In this document: positions 23,160-36,004 of the stretch, one piece after another
Numbering within the stretch: position 1 is the stretch's first letter
Layout: the number at the start of each line of letters is the position of its first letter
Assembly (NCBI RefSeq): GCF_907164915.1
Contig: NC_061867.1
Location: forward strand, 51,773,852-51,837,851
Length of the DNA stretch: 64,000 bases
From: Impatiens glandulifera
Lineage: Eukaryota; Streptophyta; Magnoliopsida; Ericales; Balsaminaceae
Reading direction: 5' to 3'
Position numbers and translations under genes: made by a program
The notes under the pieces: model-generated
What the model saw: the letters and a program-made list of their open reading frames with translations, nothing else
Databases searched by the model: none
Told to the model about the DNA's origin: nothing

Positions 23160-25273
23160 TTGTCCCAGGTTTTTAAATTTTCTTAGGCTGTGTTCTACTC
23201 GGGAGTGTGATACTTTTGTAACCTCTACGCATTGAGGATCTACTTTTACAACCGGAAGTGGTGGTGTTTCAACTTAAACCGCTGGCCGATTTTTAATCAC
23301 TAACTTCCTCTTCCTCTTACATTGTGTTCTAAGTGGGAGTGGGCTTCTTTTGTAACCTTTGTGGGTTGAGGTTCTTTTGCCCAGATTTTCTTAATCGATT
23401 ACTCTATTCTCTGTGAGGAATCTTCGGGTGATGATGATTCAAGTATAAGTTTCCTCTTAAACTTCACCACTTCGGATTGATGATCTATGGCAATAACCGC
23501 AGCCTCCACCATTTTGGGTGGTGTTTCAACTCGAACTTTATCAGGTTGATTATCTATGGCAATAATCGCATCCTCCACGACCACTTCGGGCGTTGTTTCA
23601 ACTCGAACATCTACAGGTTGATGATCTATGGCAACATTCGCATCCTCCACCACCACTTGGGGTGGTGTTTCAACTCGAACCTCTACGGGTTGAGGTTCTT
23701 CTACAGGGGGTGCCTATAGCCTCATATAAGACATGGATGGAGGAATCAAATAGGATAGATGAGTTGAACTTCTGTTGTTGTGATGATGTTGTTATATCTT
23801 CCAACACTTGTGTTTCTTTTGCTATATTTTGTGCAGATCTAGTCATGTTCTGTGTAGATATATAAATATTGTCTAATGTATTTTTAATGATGGAGGAGGT
23901 TGATACATGAGGCTCATCCTCTCCAATCTGAGTGCCTTCCACATTATCTGTCACATGATCTGTCACTTGATCTATTAGATGATCTGTAACACGATCTTCG
24001 AAATAATCTGCAAAATGATCTTCTAGATAATCTTCCACCTCATCTACCACAATCTTAGACTCATTCTGGTAGGTGATTGGAAGTGGAAGGTGTCCAACAT
24101 CACTTCCATGTCTGAATCCTCCTCGTTTAATTTTTATTTGAATCATATTTCTCAGATTATTGTCATTCTAATATGACAATATCAGAAATTGTTGTTCGTA
24201 AGGAAGTTGGAGTTTAGGGACCGTAATCCTATCTATATAGAACAACTGAAATAATAAACAATATGTTAGAACATTTACATTGATATTTGAATAAACCACT
24301 GAATTAAAGTACTCACAAAAATTATTACAATGAGAAATGTATGTGATCCAAAGAAATGACGAGTTGCATTCTTCTTCCACTACTGGCATGCTTCAACTAA
24401 GTCTTTCATTGTGAATTGACATCAATTCAAGTTTAAGATATTATTGACATTAAATATAGATTTTAAGAATTTTAAACCAGCATGCACAAAAATTGGATAA
24501 TAGAAGTGTACATAATTTACTGATGCTTTCGAATGTAAGTGTATACATGCACTTTTGATTCTGTGAGGTAAAGAGAAAGTTGCTAACAACATAGACTACA
24601 ACATCTATCTTAAAATTATTGTCAGATTCTCTGTTGTTTAGAATCATCTTTGGAATTACAATTGTTTTAGGACCGAAACTATTTTGTTTCATTCCCCATC
24701 GTCTCCTCCAAGTCCTCAACCGTTCATCATATTCAACGAACTCTATAGCGTTTCCAATAGAGTCAATAATTTCAGTTTCTCCTCGGGATGGCCAGTACGC
24801 ACTGAACATCATCTTCCTCAATTTTTACTTTCTTGTCATTCCGTAGGTTGATCATAATTACTACTATCGTTGTTGAATTCGAATGACCTAACGAGGTGTC
24901 GAGAGAGTTCGTCCAAACATTTTGAAAGTCCAAGTGTAAGAAGCCATCCGAAGCTTATGGCCTTCACGACCTCTTTTTGTTCTTTTTTCATTTGTTTTAT
25001 TAGATTGAAAAAACCTTTTGACGAGGTCCTACTCAAAAAAATGTTGTGCTCGGATTTTTTTAGAGAGGGAGGAGGTGAGGGATCTGAAGAAGATGGAACA
25101 TAGGGTGAGGTGGGAGCTGGAGATGAGGGTGCGGTGGGAGCTAGAGGTGAGGGAGAAGAGGGTGTAGTAGGAGATGGAGATGAGTGAGTTTTAGCATTAA
25201 TGGCCATCAATGACAAATCTGTCGTCGATGGTCGACAACGGTTCATTTTATATACTCTACCAAAAATAAACAC
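23160..25273 (-). pseudogene. Ulp1-associated transposon gene, N-terminal part (copy 1)
   Basis: Pieces in order on the minus strand. At 25273-24836 there is a Ser/Pro-rich N-terminus followed by KAISFGWLLTLGLSKCLDEL and RHLVRSFEF. Near 24820 is a DVQCVLAIP segment frameshifted into RGETEI. FKIDVVVYVVSNFLF lies near 24590. YIDRITVPKLQLP lies near 24215. An acidic stretch runs from 24146 to 23670. From 23690 to 23399 there are three 24-residue repeats. This order matches the plant family of aminotransferase-like/DUF1985-type domains joined to a Ulp1 cysteine protease, found in transposons. The protease end is missing here, cut off near the Copia remnant. Frameshifts and stops make it non-functional. 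Family assignment rests on motif memory; a profile search would settle it. Confidence 0.6.
23399..23690 (-). repeat. Coding tandem repeat, 72-bp period
   Basis: GTTTCAACTCGAAC recurs at 23523, 23595 and 23667, exactly 72 bp apart. The encoded 24-residue unit is of the form VVVEDA..AID.QP..VRVET.P. The period is a multiple of three, so the reading frame was kept while it expanded. Confidence 0.85.
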
Positions 25274-25464
25274 GATATTGCGAATAAAGCCAAAGAAGAA
25301 AAATGATATTAGTAATGAAAACTAACATAAAATTTCAAATAAATGGTTCTAAACATGGTCTTGTTCAACACTAATTTTTTCGAACATCGGGACCACTTAT
25401 TCCTTAATATGGTAATATTCTGGACAAAATGGTCATAATAATGGCCAAAATCTAACATTTCTGA

Positions 25465-25710
25465 AAATGTCTAGAACATATATAAATGATTCAATGTTGT
25501 TTTTATTTCTAGACTTATATAAATGAAAATTTTTAAAACTGCAAATTCAATTGATGTCCTTTCTAGACCTATATAATTGAAAATGTCTAGAACTACGAAT
25601 TGAATGCTGGTGCTATTATAGTCCTATATAACTGGAAATCCTATAGAACTGAAAATGTAACTTTGGTTAGATTTACAAATTTATATAATTATAACTAAAA
25701 ATCCTATATA
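25465..25710. repeat. Degenerate tandem repeat of about 60-65 bp
   Basis: Variants of TCTAGA.CTATATAA.TGAAAAT recur about four times. They lie between the Ulp1-type gene piece and its upstream flank. Confidence 0.55.
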
Positions 25711-25934
25711 AGTATCATTAACATGTAATTACACACTATAATCTGGTTTACTATGACACCTTGCTAGGTGTCCTTACAATTTCATGTCATCAAATCTCCT
25801 AACCCAGATATAGAAACCGGAAATAGAAACCAAAAATATAAATAAAAACAGTTTCAAAATATTCAATCTAGTTCTTGAACATGGACATATTTAGGATAAT
25901 CGTAACTACATGATGATCATGTTCAGGAACTTAC

Positions 25935-26320
25935 ATTCCCTTAGTGTTGGACTTGGATGTAGTTAAAGGAAGCTGATTTTCTTAAAAAGTAAAATGATTT
26001 TAAAGTTTTAGTTGTTCGGTAACATTGTTGTTTGCCATTGAATTGAAGGTTTACCATTTTCAAACTTGTTAAAGAAGATAATTGGAAGAAAGAAGAAATC
26101 ACCGAAGTCTGAAGTTGCGGAAGAAGGAAGAAGAAAGCCGTAAGAAATCGCTGCAATCGCCCCAGAAGAAGGAAGAAGCGAAAACTCATAAATAAAAAAT
26201 GAGGAAGAGAGGGAACTAAGATGGATTTTTTTTAGCCCACCGTGGCATTTTTATCCACTCTAACTGTCAGCTGGGGCTTCGTTGGGGGGAGTGGTGCACC
26301 AATATTGTTCTCCCTATCAC
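25935..26320 (-). repeat. 5' terminal block of the Ulp1-type element (copy 1)
   Basis: Homologous to 43385-43626 plus 44062-44252. Both copies end with CTCCCT.TATCACTTTT, followed by unrelated sequence, so this is probably the element's terminus. Confidence 0.65.
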
Positions 26321-26321
26321 T

Positions 26322-26324
<3 letters not shown>

Positions 26325-26402
<78 letters not shown>
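26325..26402. repeat. (TA)n microsatellite
   Basis: About 38 uninterrupted TA units directly after the Ulp1-type element end. Confidence 0.95.
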
Positions 26403-26404
<2 letters not shown>

Positions 26405-26570
26405 CAAATAAAATTAATTTCTTTCTTTTGTTCCTCGGCTAGTTTAAAATTTTAATAATTTTTTTTTATAAATTTCAATAAATAATCAAATAAATTTTTA
26501 AATTTTTTATTTTTAACAACTCAATTAAAACCATTTATGTTTAGAATAAAATGAACTTATTTAGGCCTTG

Positions 26571-26784
26571 TTCGGATTGAGGTTATTGTAATAACCTAGA
26601 GGGGGAAAATAAATAATGATTGGTGGTGATTTTGAGGTAGTGAGAATATTTTTGGTAAAATTACTTAAAGGGTATTAAAAATAATAAATAGTAATTTAAA
26701 ATAATAGGTATTTTAGTATTTGGAGTAATGAATTGAATGATGTGATTGATGAGATTGACTGAAAAGAAGATTTAATGAGTTGAG
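26571..26784 (+). mobile_element. MITE end fragment (GGCCTTGTTCGG family) at the duplication edge
   Basis: Starts TTAGGCCTTGTTCGGATTG and aligns with the complement of 21040-21232. It stops where the duplicated block begins, so the block boundary probably cut through it. Confidence 0.5.
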
Positions 26785-27404
26785 TCAATTATTTTAGTCA
26801 ATTATTTTTATGAAATTAGATGCTCTGTGCCAAGAGCAGAGTCGACACTGTATATGATCTAAACTCTTCTATTTGAAGATAACATGTATAAATAATGGAA
26901 ATAATTAGTATATATATAATTAATGTTTAAAAAATTGAGTAATACTAGATATCTTCTCAATTAAATTAATATATTTCAAATATATATTATTTTTTTCAAA
27001 TAAATTAATAGATAATAAGTAATGTTTCCTTCAGTTTTATTATAATTCTCCATTTTATTTTCTTCAATATTATAGTATAATTTTATTAATCTAATATAAA
27101 TATAATTTGAAAATATTATAGAATAGATTTAATATCCTATCTTGTAATAATTTTAATTTTAGTTTCAAACCATTGATTTTTTTTTCTAAATTATAAGTTA
27201 AAAAATATAAATTTTTCATTTTTTTAAAAGCTAATTTTATTTGCATTAAATGTTTTTCCTGATTTTTATACACACTTGAATATGAGTACATATAAATACA
27301 TTAAAATGACAACCGTGAAAATAATTATAGAAATATATAAACATCAAAATAATAATAATAAAACGTAATAATAATTATATATAAATATAAACACTCATTT
27401 TCGA

Positions 27405-27570
27405 TCCCGAATTTATATTTTTGGTGGCTTGGATAGCCGCTACAAGGATGCAACAACTTATCCGATTTTTTCGTGGGAGCGTGTGGTCGCCGTGAAAATT
27501 GGATCTCTAACTCCACCGAGATAGTGAAAAATGACAATTCCAAACTTCTAAAAGAGAGATCCGACATGGA
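27405..27570 (-). other. Conserved block downstream of SCPL C (exon-like)
   Basis: Minus-strand ORF 27325-27567 begins MSDLSFRSLELSFFTISVEL. Related blocks lie downstream of the other copies near 11125, 36005, 44875, 50880 and 59480. It may be the first exon of a co-duplicated gene or simply unit flank. No family was recognised. Confidence 0.4.
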
Positions 27571-27967
27571 TACAGAAAGGGGAGATCATTGAGAGAGAAT
27601 GAGACAGATCATTATGAGTTTTATGTTAAAAGTTTTTATCTTCTTTGTTCCGAGCATTTTCTAAGCCAATTTGAAATTATGCTTTGTTATCCTCATATTG
27701 TACAAGTAAATCATAATATTTTATTTTTGTCAAATACTTAAACAAACAAATTAGATTAAGCCAAACCTCCATAGACAAAGATAAACAATTAAATATAAAC
27801 TTTAATCAAACATTTATTTTATTTTATTAAATTGAGAACATTGTAAGAATTTGATACACCCAAAAAATTAAGATTCAAACTTATTATTATGCTTTAAGAC
27901 TTAATTAAGAGATTCAATATTCATAATTGGACTGGAAGAATTAAGTAATATTTTGCCCGCCTTATTC

Positions 27968-29982
27968 TCATGATATAAGGGTACCACCTTGTGTCCATCT
28001 TTCCAGCATCTTTAATGCCGCTTTCGGTTGATCCATAGGAACCATATGTCCCGAGTCATGAACCTGATTAATCACACAAATTATTCAAATATGTAATTAA
28101 ATATATATATATATATTTGATTTCTTGCCTTAAGGAATGTCAGAAGTCCATGTTCTTTAAGTTCTCCTTTCGTTGCATGATCGACTACATATGAAACAAA
28201 GTTTTTATTATTGAATCTTCTTTGACCGGACCAATTCATCTCAGTAACCCACCTATAGATTCCTGGAATAGTTTTATTGTGAGTTAATAATTAGTTGGTC
28301 TAACAAGAAATAAAGAAGAAAAGTTTTGATAATTCATTACCAAGCCAATTCAGCATTAGATCAAATTCTCCGGCATATATCAATACCTTAATTCCATCTT
28401 CAAGAAGCGGAGGAATTTGCACTGCATAATTTCTCATCCAATCATTCTTTAATGCATTAAAAATAGTTACGCTCAGGGATACAAACCGAATATTGCCAAC
28501 TCCAAGGGATCTTCTAACCGTTGCATTATTTAACATATTTTCCATATACGAGAAATCATAACACATTTCACCCACACGTTCCTTCCGAATGTCGTAATAC
28601 TGTAAGCACCACCCATATTGTTACACTTACAACAAGAATAAATAAAATGTAACATTCATTCATTCCTTACATTTCTATTATAACCATAATATCCCAATAA
28701 ACCTTTGAGTATGGCATTACAAGAAAAAAATGCTTCCATACAGCTGATTCCTTCTCCTCCTATCCTTGCATCTAAATTTTATTTTTAAAACATGATCATG
28801 AAAATTGAAACAATATATATTTATGTATAAATATATTGTAAAAAAGATAAATATTACTGCATCTAGCTATGTGTTGCTCGCATTCTGGTACCATTTTGGC
28901 GACATGTCTGACTTCAGTTTCTGTGACCAGTCTCATATTTGAAGCATAATCTATTAATGACTTGTATTGAATTGCAGGATGTGTCAATCCATTTCCAATA
29001 GCAATACCCTGTATAAATAAATTATTAACAAAAAGATGAATGAATTAATTAATAAATATTACCTTAAGGTTAATGTGATCTCCATCTCCGTTATTGTTTC
29101 CATTGCGAATCCGAGTGGCTAAGGCAGGGATATAGTGTCCGGCATATGATTCTCCTGTTATGTAGAGATCGTTCCTCAAATATTGAGGATGTTGATGGAA
29201 AAATACCTTACATATATGATAATAATAATAAGATTAGTTTGTTTGATTGATTGTTTAGAAGTTAGATAAGAAATTAGACCTGCAAGAAGTCATATAAGTC
29301 ATTGCTAACACACTCTTGATTGGTACAAATATCAGAGTGATCTGAACTATAGCTGAAACCGGTGCCTATGGGCTGGTCGATATAGATTATGTTCGACACC
29401 TGGTCCCATCCAAAGTCATTCCAGAAAAGAGTTTGGTTCATAATCTTGTAAGGACCGCTTTCATAAAACAGACCAATTGAACTGCTGGCTCCAGGTCCTC
29501 CATTCAACCATATCACAACTGGGTCATTTCTCATACCCCTTCTCGACTCAAAGAAGTAGTAAAACATCCTGAATCACCCAATCCAAACAAGGGTAAATGC
29601 ATGATTGAATACATTACAAATATTATAAAACTGGATTTCTACCAATTTGGAGTTCAATTAATGTTGCATTTAAAAAAAAACTCATGTACCTTGCATCTAT
29701 CGAGTGAGGAAGTCGATAATAGCCAGCGTAATGACCCACATTCAGAATCGAAGTCCCTGGATTACCAAGGGCTGCGAGGAGGAATCGTTCTTCGACCAAC
29801 GATGATGACACTGCATCGGGTAACAAGTTTAAACTCTTAATAAGCATCTCCACTTCTGTACTCGTCGAATTAGCCTTTGATGTCCGCAGAGAAGATTGCG
29901 ATGAAAGAATTGGACATGAGAAGAAAAGTAGAGGAAAAAGAATTAGACAAGAGAGCCTTCTTTGTGTCATATTGATTTGCAT
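27968..29982 (-). CDS. SCPL: SCPL C: serine carboxypeptidase-like protein, 488 aa, intact
   Basis: Exons (minus): 29690-29982, 29280-29568, 29063-29206, 28858-29008, 28671-28771, 28341-28599, 28129-28262, 27968-28063. Phases match at all seven introns and no stop intervenes. Family S10 hydrolases remove C-terminal residues in the vacuole or secretory route. Residues 1-30 are a signal peptide; the propeptide ends in [13 protein letters not shown]. The oxyanion motif is NGGPGASS (120-127), the nucleophile Ser214 is in GESYAGH, Asp406 in AGEFDL and His463 in [11 protein letters not shown]. The closest type is SCPL45-49; acyltransferase SCPLs have GDSYSG instead. The usual Cys in GGPGC, in RK.C and in VSC are all replaced (Ala, Glu and Leu). 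An extra C-x4-C (CTNQEC) is present. Relative to E, exon 1 lacks 15 codons in frame. Intron 7 uses a GC donor. Catalysis is plausible but unproven. Confidence 0.85.
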
Positions 29983-30008
29983 GTAATATTGGTTTGGTTG
30001 GACTGGAA

Positions 30009-30014
30009 TTTATA
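30009..30014 (-). promoter_or_regulatory. TATA box of SCPL C
   Basis: TATAAA within TATAAATTCC, 27 bp upstream of the first ATG. A start site about 30 bp further would fall near that ATG. The second in-frame ATG (four codons later, MTQRR) may therefore be the one used. Confidence 0.6.
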
Positions 30015-33000
30015 GGAAGATTTGCATGTGTACAGTGTGATAATAAGATACAATGTTTTTTTTCATATAACTCAATTGAATGTTTATTGTAATATTTTTT
30101 ATGTTCAAATTATTTTTATTTGATTTTATTTTGGAGTTAATTATTTTTATCCTGGTTTTGGTTTTTTATTATTGTGATATTTTAATTATAACTGCATATA
30201 CACATTTTAAAGATATAAATAGAGTAGTGAAATAATTTAAAACAAGAATTTATAAAAAAATAAAATCGAATTATCTTCTTCTCTTTTTTCGGGTATGGCT
30301 TTTCTGGGAAAATAAGGACACATTCAATCAAACAATCGGTAAAACGAGTCTATGAAAAATTTCTAAAGAAGTTGAAAAACATTTTTTCTTGGCCCTTCCG
30401 ATGATTTTTCTAACATTAGAGGGTGTCCTATTTTTTTCTTTTACCACTTAGATTTGAGTTAGTATTGTATTTTATTCGATTCAACATCTATTTAGTCGAA
30501 TTGAATTTTTTTTCACGGATTTTTTAAATCCGAATAGTTCTTCCAATCTTTGGTGGGTCGTTTGTTGTTCATATCATCCAATTGTGTTGATGATGTTTTT
30601 CTCGAGTTCGTTTCTGTCCAACTTTTAACAGCAAAAGAGACGAAGTTATCAGATTTGGAGTAATTTTTCATGCTTTGAATAACGAGTTATTTGATTTGAT
30701 CTTCAATAGGCCTCTTATATGTATCCTCCCATGATTTGTACGAGTTTTTACTATTTCGGTCATAAATGTATATGGTCAATTATCATTTGGCAAGACAATT
30801 TTTGTTGTCGCTTATCAACCCTCGGCAAAAGATAATTTCAATTGTCGCTCAAAATATTTGATAGAGATTTTTCGATGTCGTTTCATTGGTTAATTCGACT
30901 AGCTCTATTTCAACACACGTCGTTTAGGAACTCAAATGAGTTTGTTCTTGGAGTGACCTCGATAAATTGCATTATTGTTTAATCATTTCTATTAGAAATT
31001 TTAATTTTGTAAATTGTTATTATATTTTAATATCTATATTATCAATTATTTGTATTGATTTTGTAGTCATAAATTCTATTATTTATTAATTAATTTTTTA
31101 TACGTAACTCTAGATCTAATTGATTTAATGATAAATAAATTTTATAAAAAAATATTAATTTAAATAAAATGTCATACTTTTAGGTTGTAATCTCAAATAT
31201 AATATACTTTCACCAAAAACTTGAATGTAATCTCTTTCATTGATATATTTCATTGATATACACGCAGATTTCTTAACTTTTAATACAAATTTACTCAAAT
31301 TTAATGTAGGCAAACAATACGCAATATGTACTTTATTCTTTCTAGATTTTAAAATAATTTACTAAATAAATAATTAATTATGTATAAAAATATTTATTTT
31401 TATTTCACATGATTTAGAAAATTTGTAAATAAAAATAAACAAATAATTGAATCTATTAAGATTATGTCTTGGATAGGGTTTAAAATTGAGTCGTGCAATT
31501 TTTCAAAGCGATTTCATTTCTCTCTCAAATAGGTGATCTTTTTGCTCACAAAGAATCATTAAAAGTGATATGTTTATCCTCGTCAATATATATATTTTTT
31601 CATTATATGATTAATCTTCAATAATAAATTTCCAAGTCAATCAATTAGGCTGTCCCATTGAACCTAGTTCTTCGAACATCTAGTCTGCATAGGTTGAATT
31701 TTCCTTCATATTAACTAATAGTAGACTAATGTCTTAAAAAGAGTTCAAATTAACTCTCTATTCAATAATTTGATTAGTGGATCCACAATGTTATCTTTGA
31801 CTTACATAGACAAATTTGATAACTTCATTAGAGTGTATATAGTTTAATGACATTTTTTATAAGACGTGTATGTCTAGACTTGTCATTGACTCTAACTTTT
31901 TCAAATTTCAAATTACTATCACAATAATTAAAAAAAATTGTTGGTACATTCTTAGATAATCTTTGAACATCTTCTAATAAAAAGCATAGTCATTTGTAAA
32001 TGATTAAACATTTTTTTATGAAAATATTGTTTACTTGACTAACTAGTAGACAAAATATATTTGAACTATTACGCGTTCGTGTAAACAACTACATATTTTC
32101 ATAGAAATTTTTATTTTTCGACATAGGTCAAAATTATAAATTATAACGTTTAATATATGAATCATAATTTTCTTAGAAGATTTTCATACATTGATTGCAC
32201 TTTAAGCGTAAACAATTCACTTATAAACGTAAAGTCTTTTATTTAATAATATAAATATATGATTTGATGACAACATGATATTTCATAAATTACAATTCAC
32301 ATTCTTAATGGATTTAATCTTTTTCATCGTAATTTTCAACGATAAAAATATCGTACAAAAGACACGTAATGAAATAATTTTCATTATCTTCATGATATAT
32401 ATAATTATCACATTCACTTTAATCAAAGTATGATAAAATTTTCATATATATCATTATTATAAAATATTTTATAAGTCATACAAAGATTTTATAAACATTC
32501 TTTTTCGTCTATTTCATAAAATTATTTTGAAGTCATTGGTTCTTCAAATTTTTATGAAAGTAATGTCAAAGAAATGATACGTTTCTTGATATCAAAATTC
32601 ACAAATTTTAAATATCGATGTCAGAACCAACTCAACAAATATAAACAATACATTTTCTTGTTATTTTATTTCTTTTTGTAAAATTGCGCAACTTTATCTT
32701 TTGTAGAGAACATATTTTTATTATAATAAATTATCTTTTTTTATTTATCATAATATACACAATAATTTTTGTGTTATTATGAATAAAAATATTTACCCCA
32801 CATTCGTGTTGGTACCTTTTTTAAATCACACATATTTTAATGATTTAAATTATACAAAAGGTCACATGTTCGATTTATATGAAAACACTTTGAGTTTAAG
32901 CGGGGCATGAATGTGAGTGTCATGCTTGTTCTCTTTTAATTCCAAAAAAATACAATTTAAATCAATCATTTTCTAATAAAGAATTTGTCACACAATCTCT
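30015..33000. other. Upstream flank of SCPL C, gene-free
   Basis: AT-rich. The first 1.3 kb is homologous to the upstream flanks of A, D and F; the rest is shared only with the E block. No gene was seen. Confidence 0.5.
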
Positions 33001-33049
33001 TACAAATTTCTTTTGTTATGCTTATCATATAATGAATAAGATAACTATA

Positions 33050-33726
33050 TTACAAATATTTAATTGAATAAAAAATAATTTCTATACAAAAGATTATAAT
33101 GTTTATTCATATATAAATCATTTTTCACATAATTTCTACATAAGAAATTATAATATTTAATCAATTAAAATATTTATTTATCACAATAATTTTATAAAAA
33201 AATTAGAATATTTAATCAAATAAATATTAACCATGTCACATTAATATTTCTACAAAAGAAATTAAAATGTTTCAAACTTTTTTGACTGAAGCCAATTAAA
33301 TATTTATATTAGTGGCACATTTGCATCCCATAATATTATCACATTTTCCACATTATTCTTAAATTAAATAAAATTTTTTTTAATAATTATTTAATTTCAA
33401 AAATATATATCCAGTCGGTCTTTATAATGGAATTGAACCATGTATATAAATATATTTTATTAAACCAAAATTAATATATATATTTATATATATTGCTTCT
33501 TTAATTTTAGTCACAAACACAATTAACTATCAACTTAACTTAATGATTTATTCGTTCATAAGAGATAGGACTAATTTGAAATTTTTTATACTACTCATTC
33601 TTTATCTTAATTACCTTAAAAAATTACCTCAAATATATCAAATATATGCACGATAAAAACAAATATATATATATATATATAATAACTTAAAAACATAACC
33701 AAATAAATAATATGTCATATATTCAA

Positions 33727-33763
<37 letters not shown>

Positions 33764-34810
33764 ATTTCATATATCAATAAATATCTTTATAAAATACAAA
33801 ATAATTAATTAGAATATTGACCATTAATCTTTTCTCAAATATAAATAATTATTTATGTCATCTATTATTTGTTTCTTAATTAATTAGATGATCTTTAGCT
33901 TTCTATAAAAAAAAAAAAAAATCTTTGTCAATCAAAAGACACATAATTTTGTAACAAATTTCTTATCTTTTAAAACAAAATAGATATACAATAGATCTTT
34001 ATTCATATGTATACAAAATGCTAGATAATCATACTTTTTATTAATGAACATGAATCATCATATTAATAGCGGATATATATTAATAATCCCTTAGAAATAT
34101 AATCAAATAAAATATAACTACATATAAATATTTCATGTCTTAATTGAATCACTTACATTTCCATGTTTGAACAATAATCGACGTAAAGCGACTATGCATG
34201 CTCAAAACAAATCTAGATTGATTGTTCTCACCGAGACAATTCTTGCCAAGACAATTTCAACTAATAGTGTCTTTTTAAATGCATGATTAGAATAAGTTCT
34301 AACACAAACACTTTTTTAATCTCTTTATACAAATGACCTTCATACTCTATCATGATTAATCACATAATTTCTATAGAATAATTTAAAATGCTTCAAAATA
34401 TTATTGAGACAAATTAAAATTCTACATAAGAAATCGTTAAGACCCCAATATATTTCATAATTTATACATAAGAAATTATAATGATTTCAACATTCATGAT
34501 TAATTTCATTTTGAAAAATCAGATTTCTTATAAGAAATCGTTATCAACCTCATGTTTTACAAGAAATTAGAATGATTTTCACATCAATGACTAAAGTCAT
34601 TTTAAGGAGTCTGATTTCTATATAGAAATTATTGACTACCATATTCATCTCCAACATAAATGACTAGAGTCATTTAAAAGAGTTTGATTTCTACAAGAAA
34701 TCATTGACCATCTTATTCATCTCATAATTTTTACCCAAGAAATTAGAATGGTTCCAATATGAATGACTAATGTTATTTTATCACGTCACATTTCTACAAA
34801 GAAGCCATTG
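33050..34810. repeat. Palindrome-rich degenerate array in the duplicated block
   Basis: Short hairpins recur, including ATAATTTCT.ACAT.AAGAAATTAT near 33130, GATTTCT(ACA)AGAAATC near 34685, and AATGACT(AA/AG)AGTCATT near 34587 and 34660. The two hairpin types alternate every 70-95 bp. The same array lies at about 56570-58310 in the E block. Confidence 0.65.
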
Positions 34811-36004
34811 GCTAGATTCAAACAGGGATCTGCCTTCTGCCACGCACCAATACATCCGAACTTTGAAACACTGCGCCGTTTCATTAGTCTATCGTTGTTT
34901 ATGACCTTCTGTCTTCTTTTAAAAAAACATTTTCTTCATATTTCATTTTCCAACTCAACTCTTTTTCCTGAAACATGAAAGACAAAAATTTCGACGAAAC
35001 AATCTACTAAATAACTTAGCACACGAAACTGTTTGAAGATTGTTAGATATTCTTGTCTTTAAATAAATAAAAAATATATAATAGAATGATGTTATAAATA
35101 AATAAAATAAAATAAAATATACAAAGAATGAAATCATCGATTTAGAGGTTGATTTGAGGCATGTGTTAGACACATTTTCCTTATAACAGTTTCATTGTCT
35201 CCTGTTTGTGCTAGAGTTTATCCAGATGACTGTCTTCCAAGGTACAAGGAATCTAATATTGATTCTTCATTGGAATCACTACGCATCAAACTTTATCAAC
35301 GAACCTAAACTATCACCGGGTTTCAATGGAAAATATATATTGAGCGAAAACTCGAAGAACACTCACAAAATAAAAATATATGTTTTGAAATTTTAGAGTG
35401 AGAAATGACAAGAGGATGTAGTGATATTTGATGTGTTGTGGAAATTATAAAGAATAGATATTTATATTGTTGAAATAATAAATTGTCATAAAAATAAAAT
35501 CAATCATTAATATTTGATTCAACAACTGACATTGATTGTCTCTTCATTGCCTTTTGTATTTCCTTTTCATAAAAAAAACACGTTACATGACTTTTTCTAA
35601 TTGCTAATAAATTGTTAATAATAATCTCACGAAGGTTACAATGATAATTAACAACATTGAATTAATTTAATTCATTAAATGTTAATTAAACAATTTTTTT
35701 TAAAAATTATAATAATTTAATTATTTGGATCAAATTTCACTTTAATTCACGTATGAATTTCATGTTAATTTCGTTTTAATTTTAATTTTTCTTAGTTTGT
35801 CGGATGGATCGAAAATTGTGGTTAATTTTAATATATATGTGAGAGTAAATGAATAGTTGAGTTAGGTTCTGAGTTGACCTACTCATAAACTTGAAACGAT
35901 AAAATAAAAAAAAATAAAAATGTTATATATAAGTGTTGAACTTGTAATCTAACCATGTAAGTACTTGTTTATTAAAATGATTAAATATATATAATGGTAA
36001 ACAC

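Noticed and set aside
24836..25103. Plus-strand ORFs across the Ulp1-type gene (24619-24846, 24870-25103)
   Set aside because: They are shadows of minus-strand coding sequence with recognisable motifs.
33660..33770. TA runs as a possible replication or scaffold signal
   Set aside because: Simple (TA)n tracts are common throughout this AT-rich window and carry no specific signal.
34763..34978. 71-aa ORF conserved in both duplicated blocks (also 58265-58480)
   Set aside because: Conservation is explained by the recent segmental duplication. No domain or splice context was seen.
35208..35396. 62-aa ORF also found at 58711-58899
   Set aside because: Same reason: conserved only because the block is duplicated, with substitutions not biased to silent sites.
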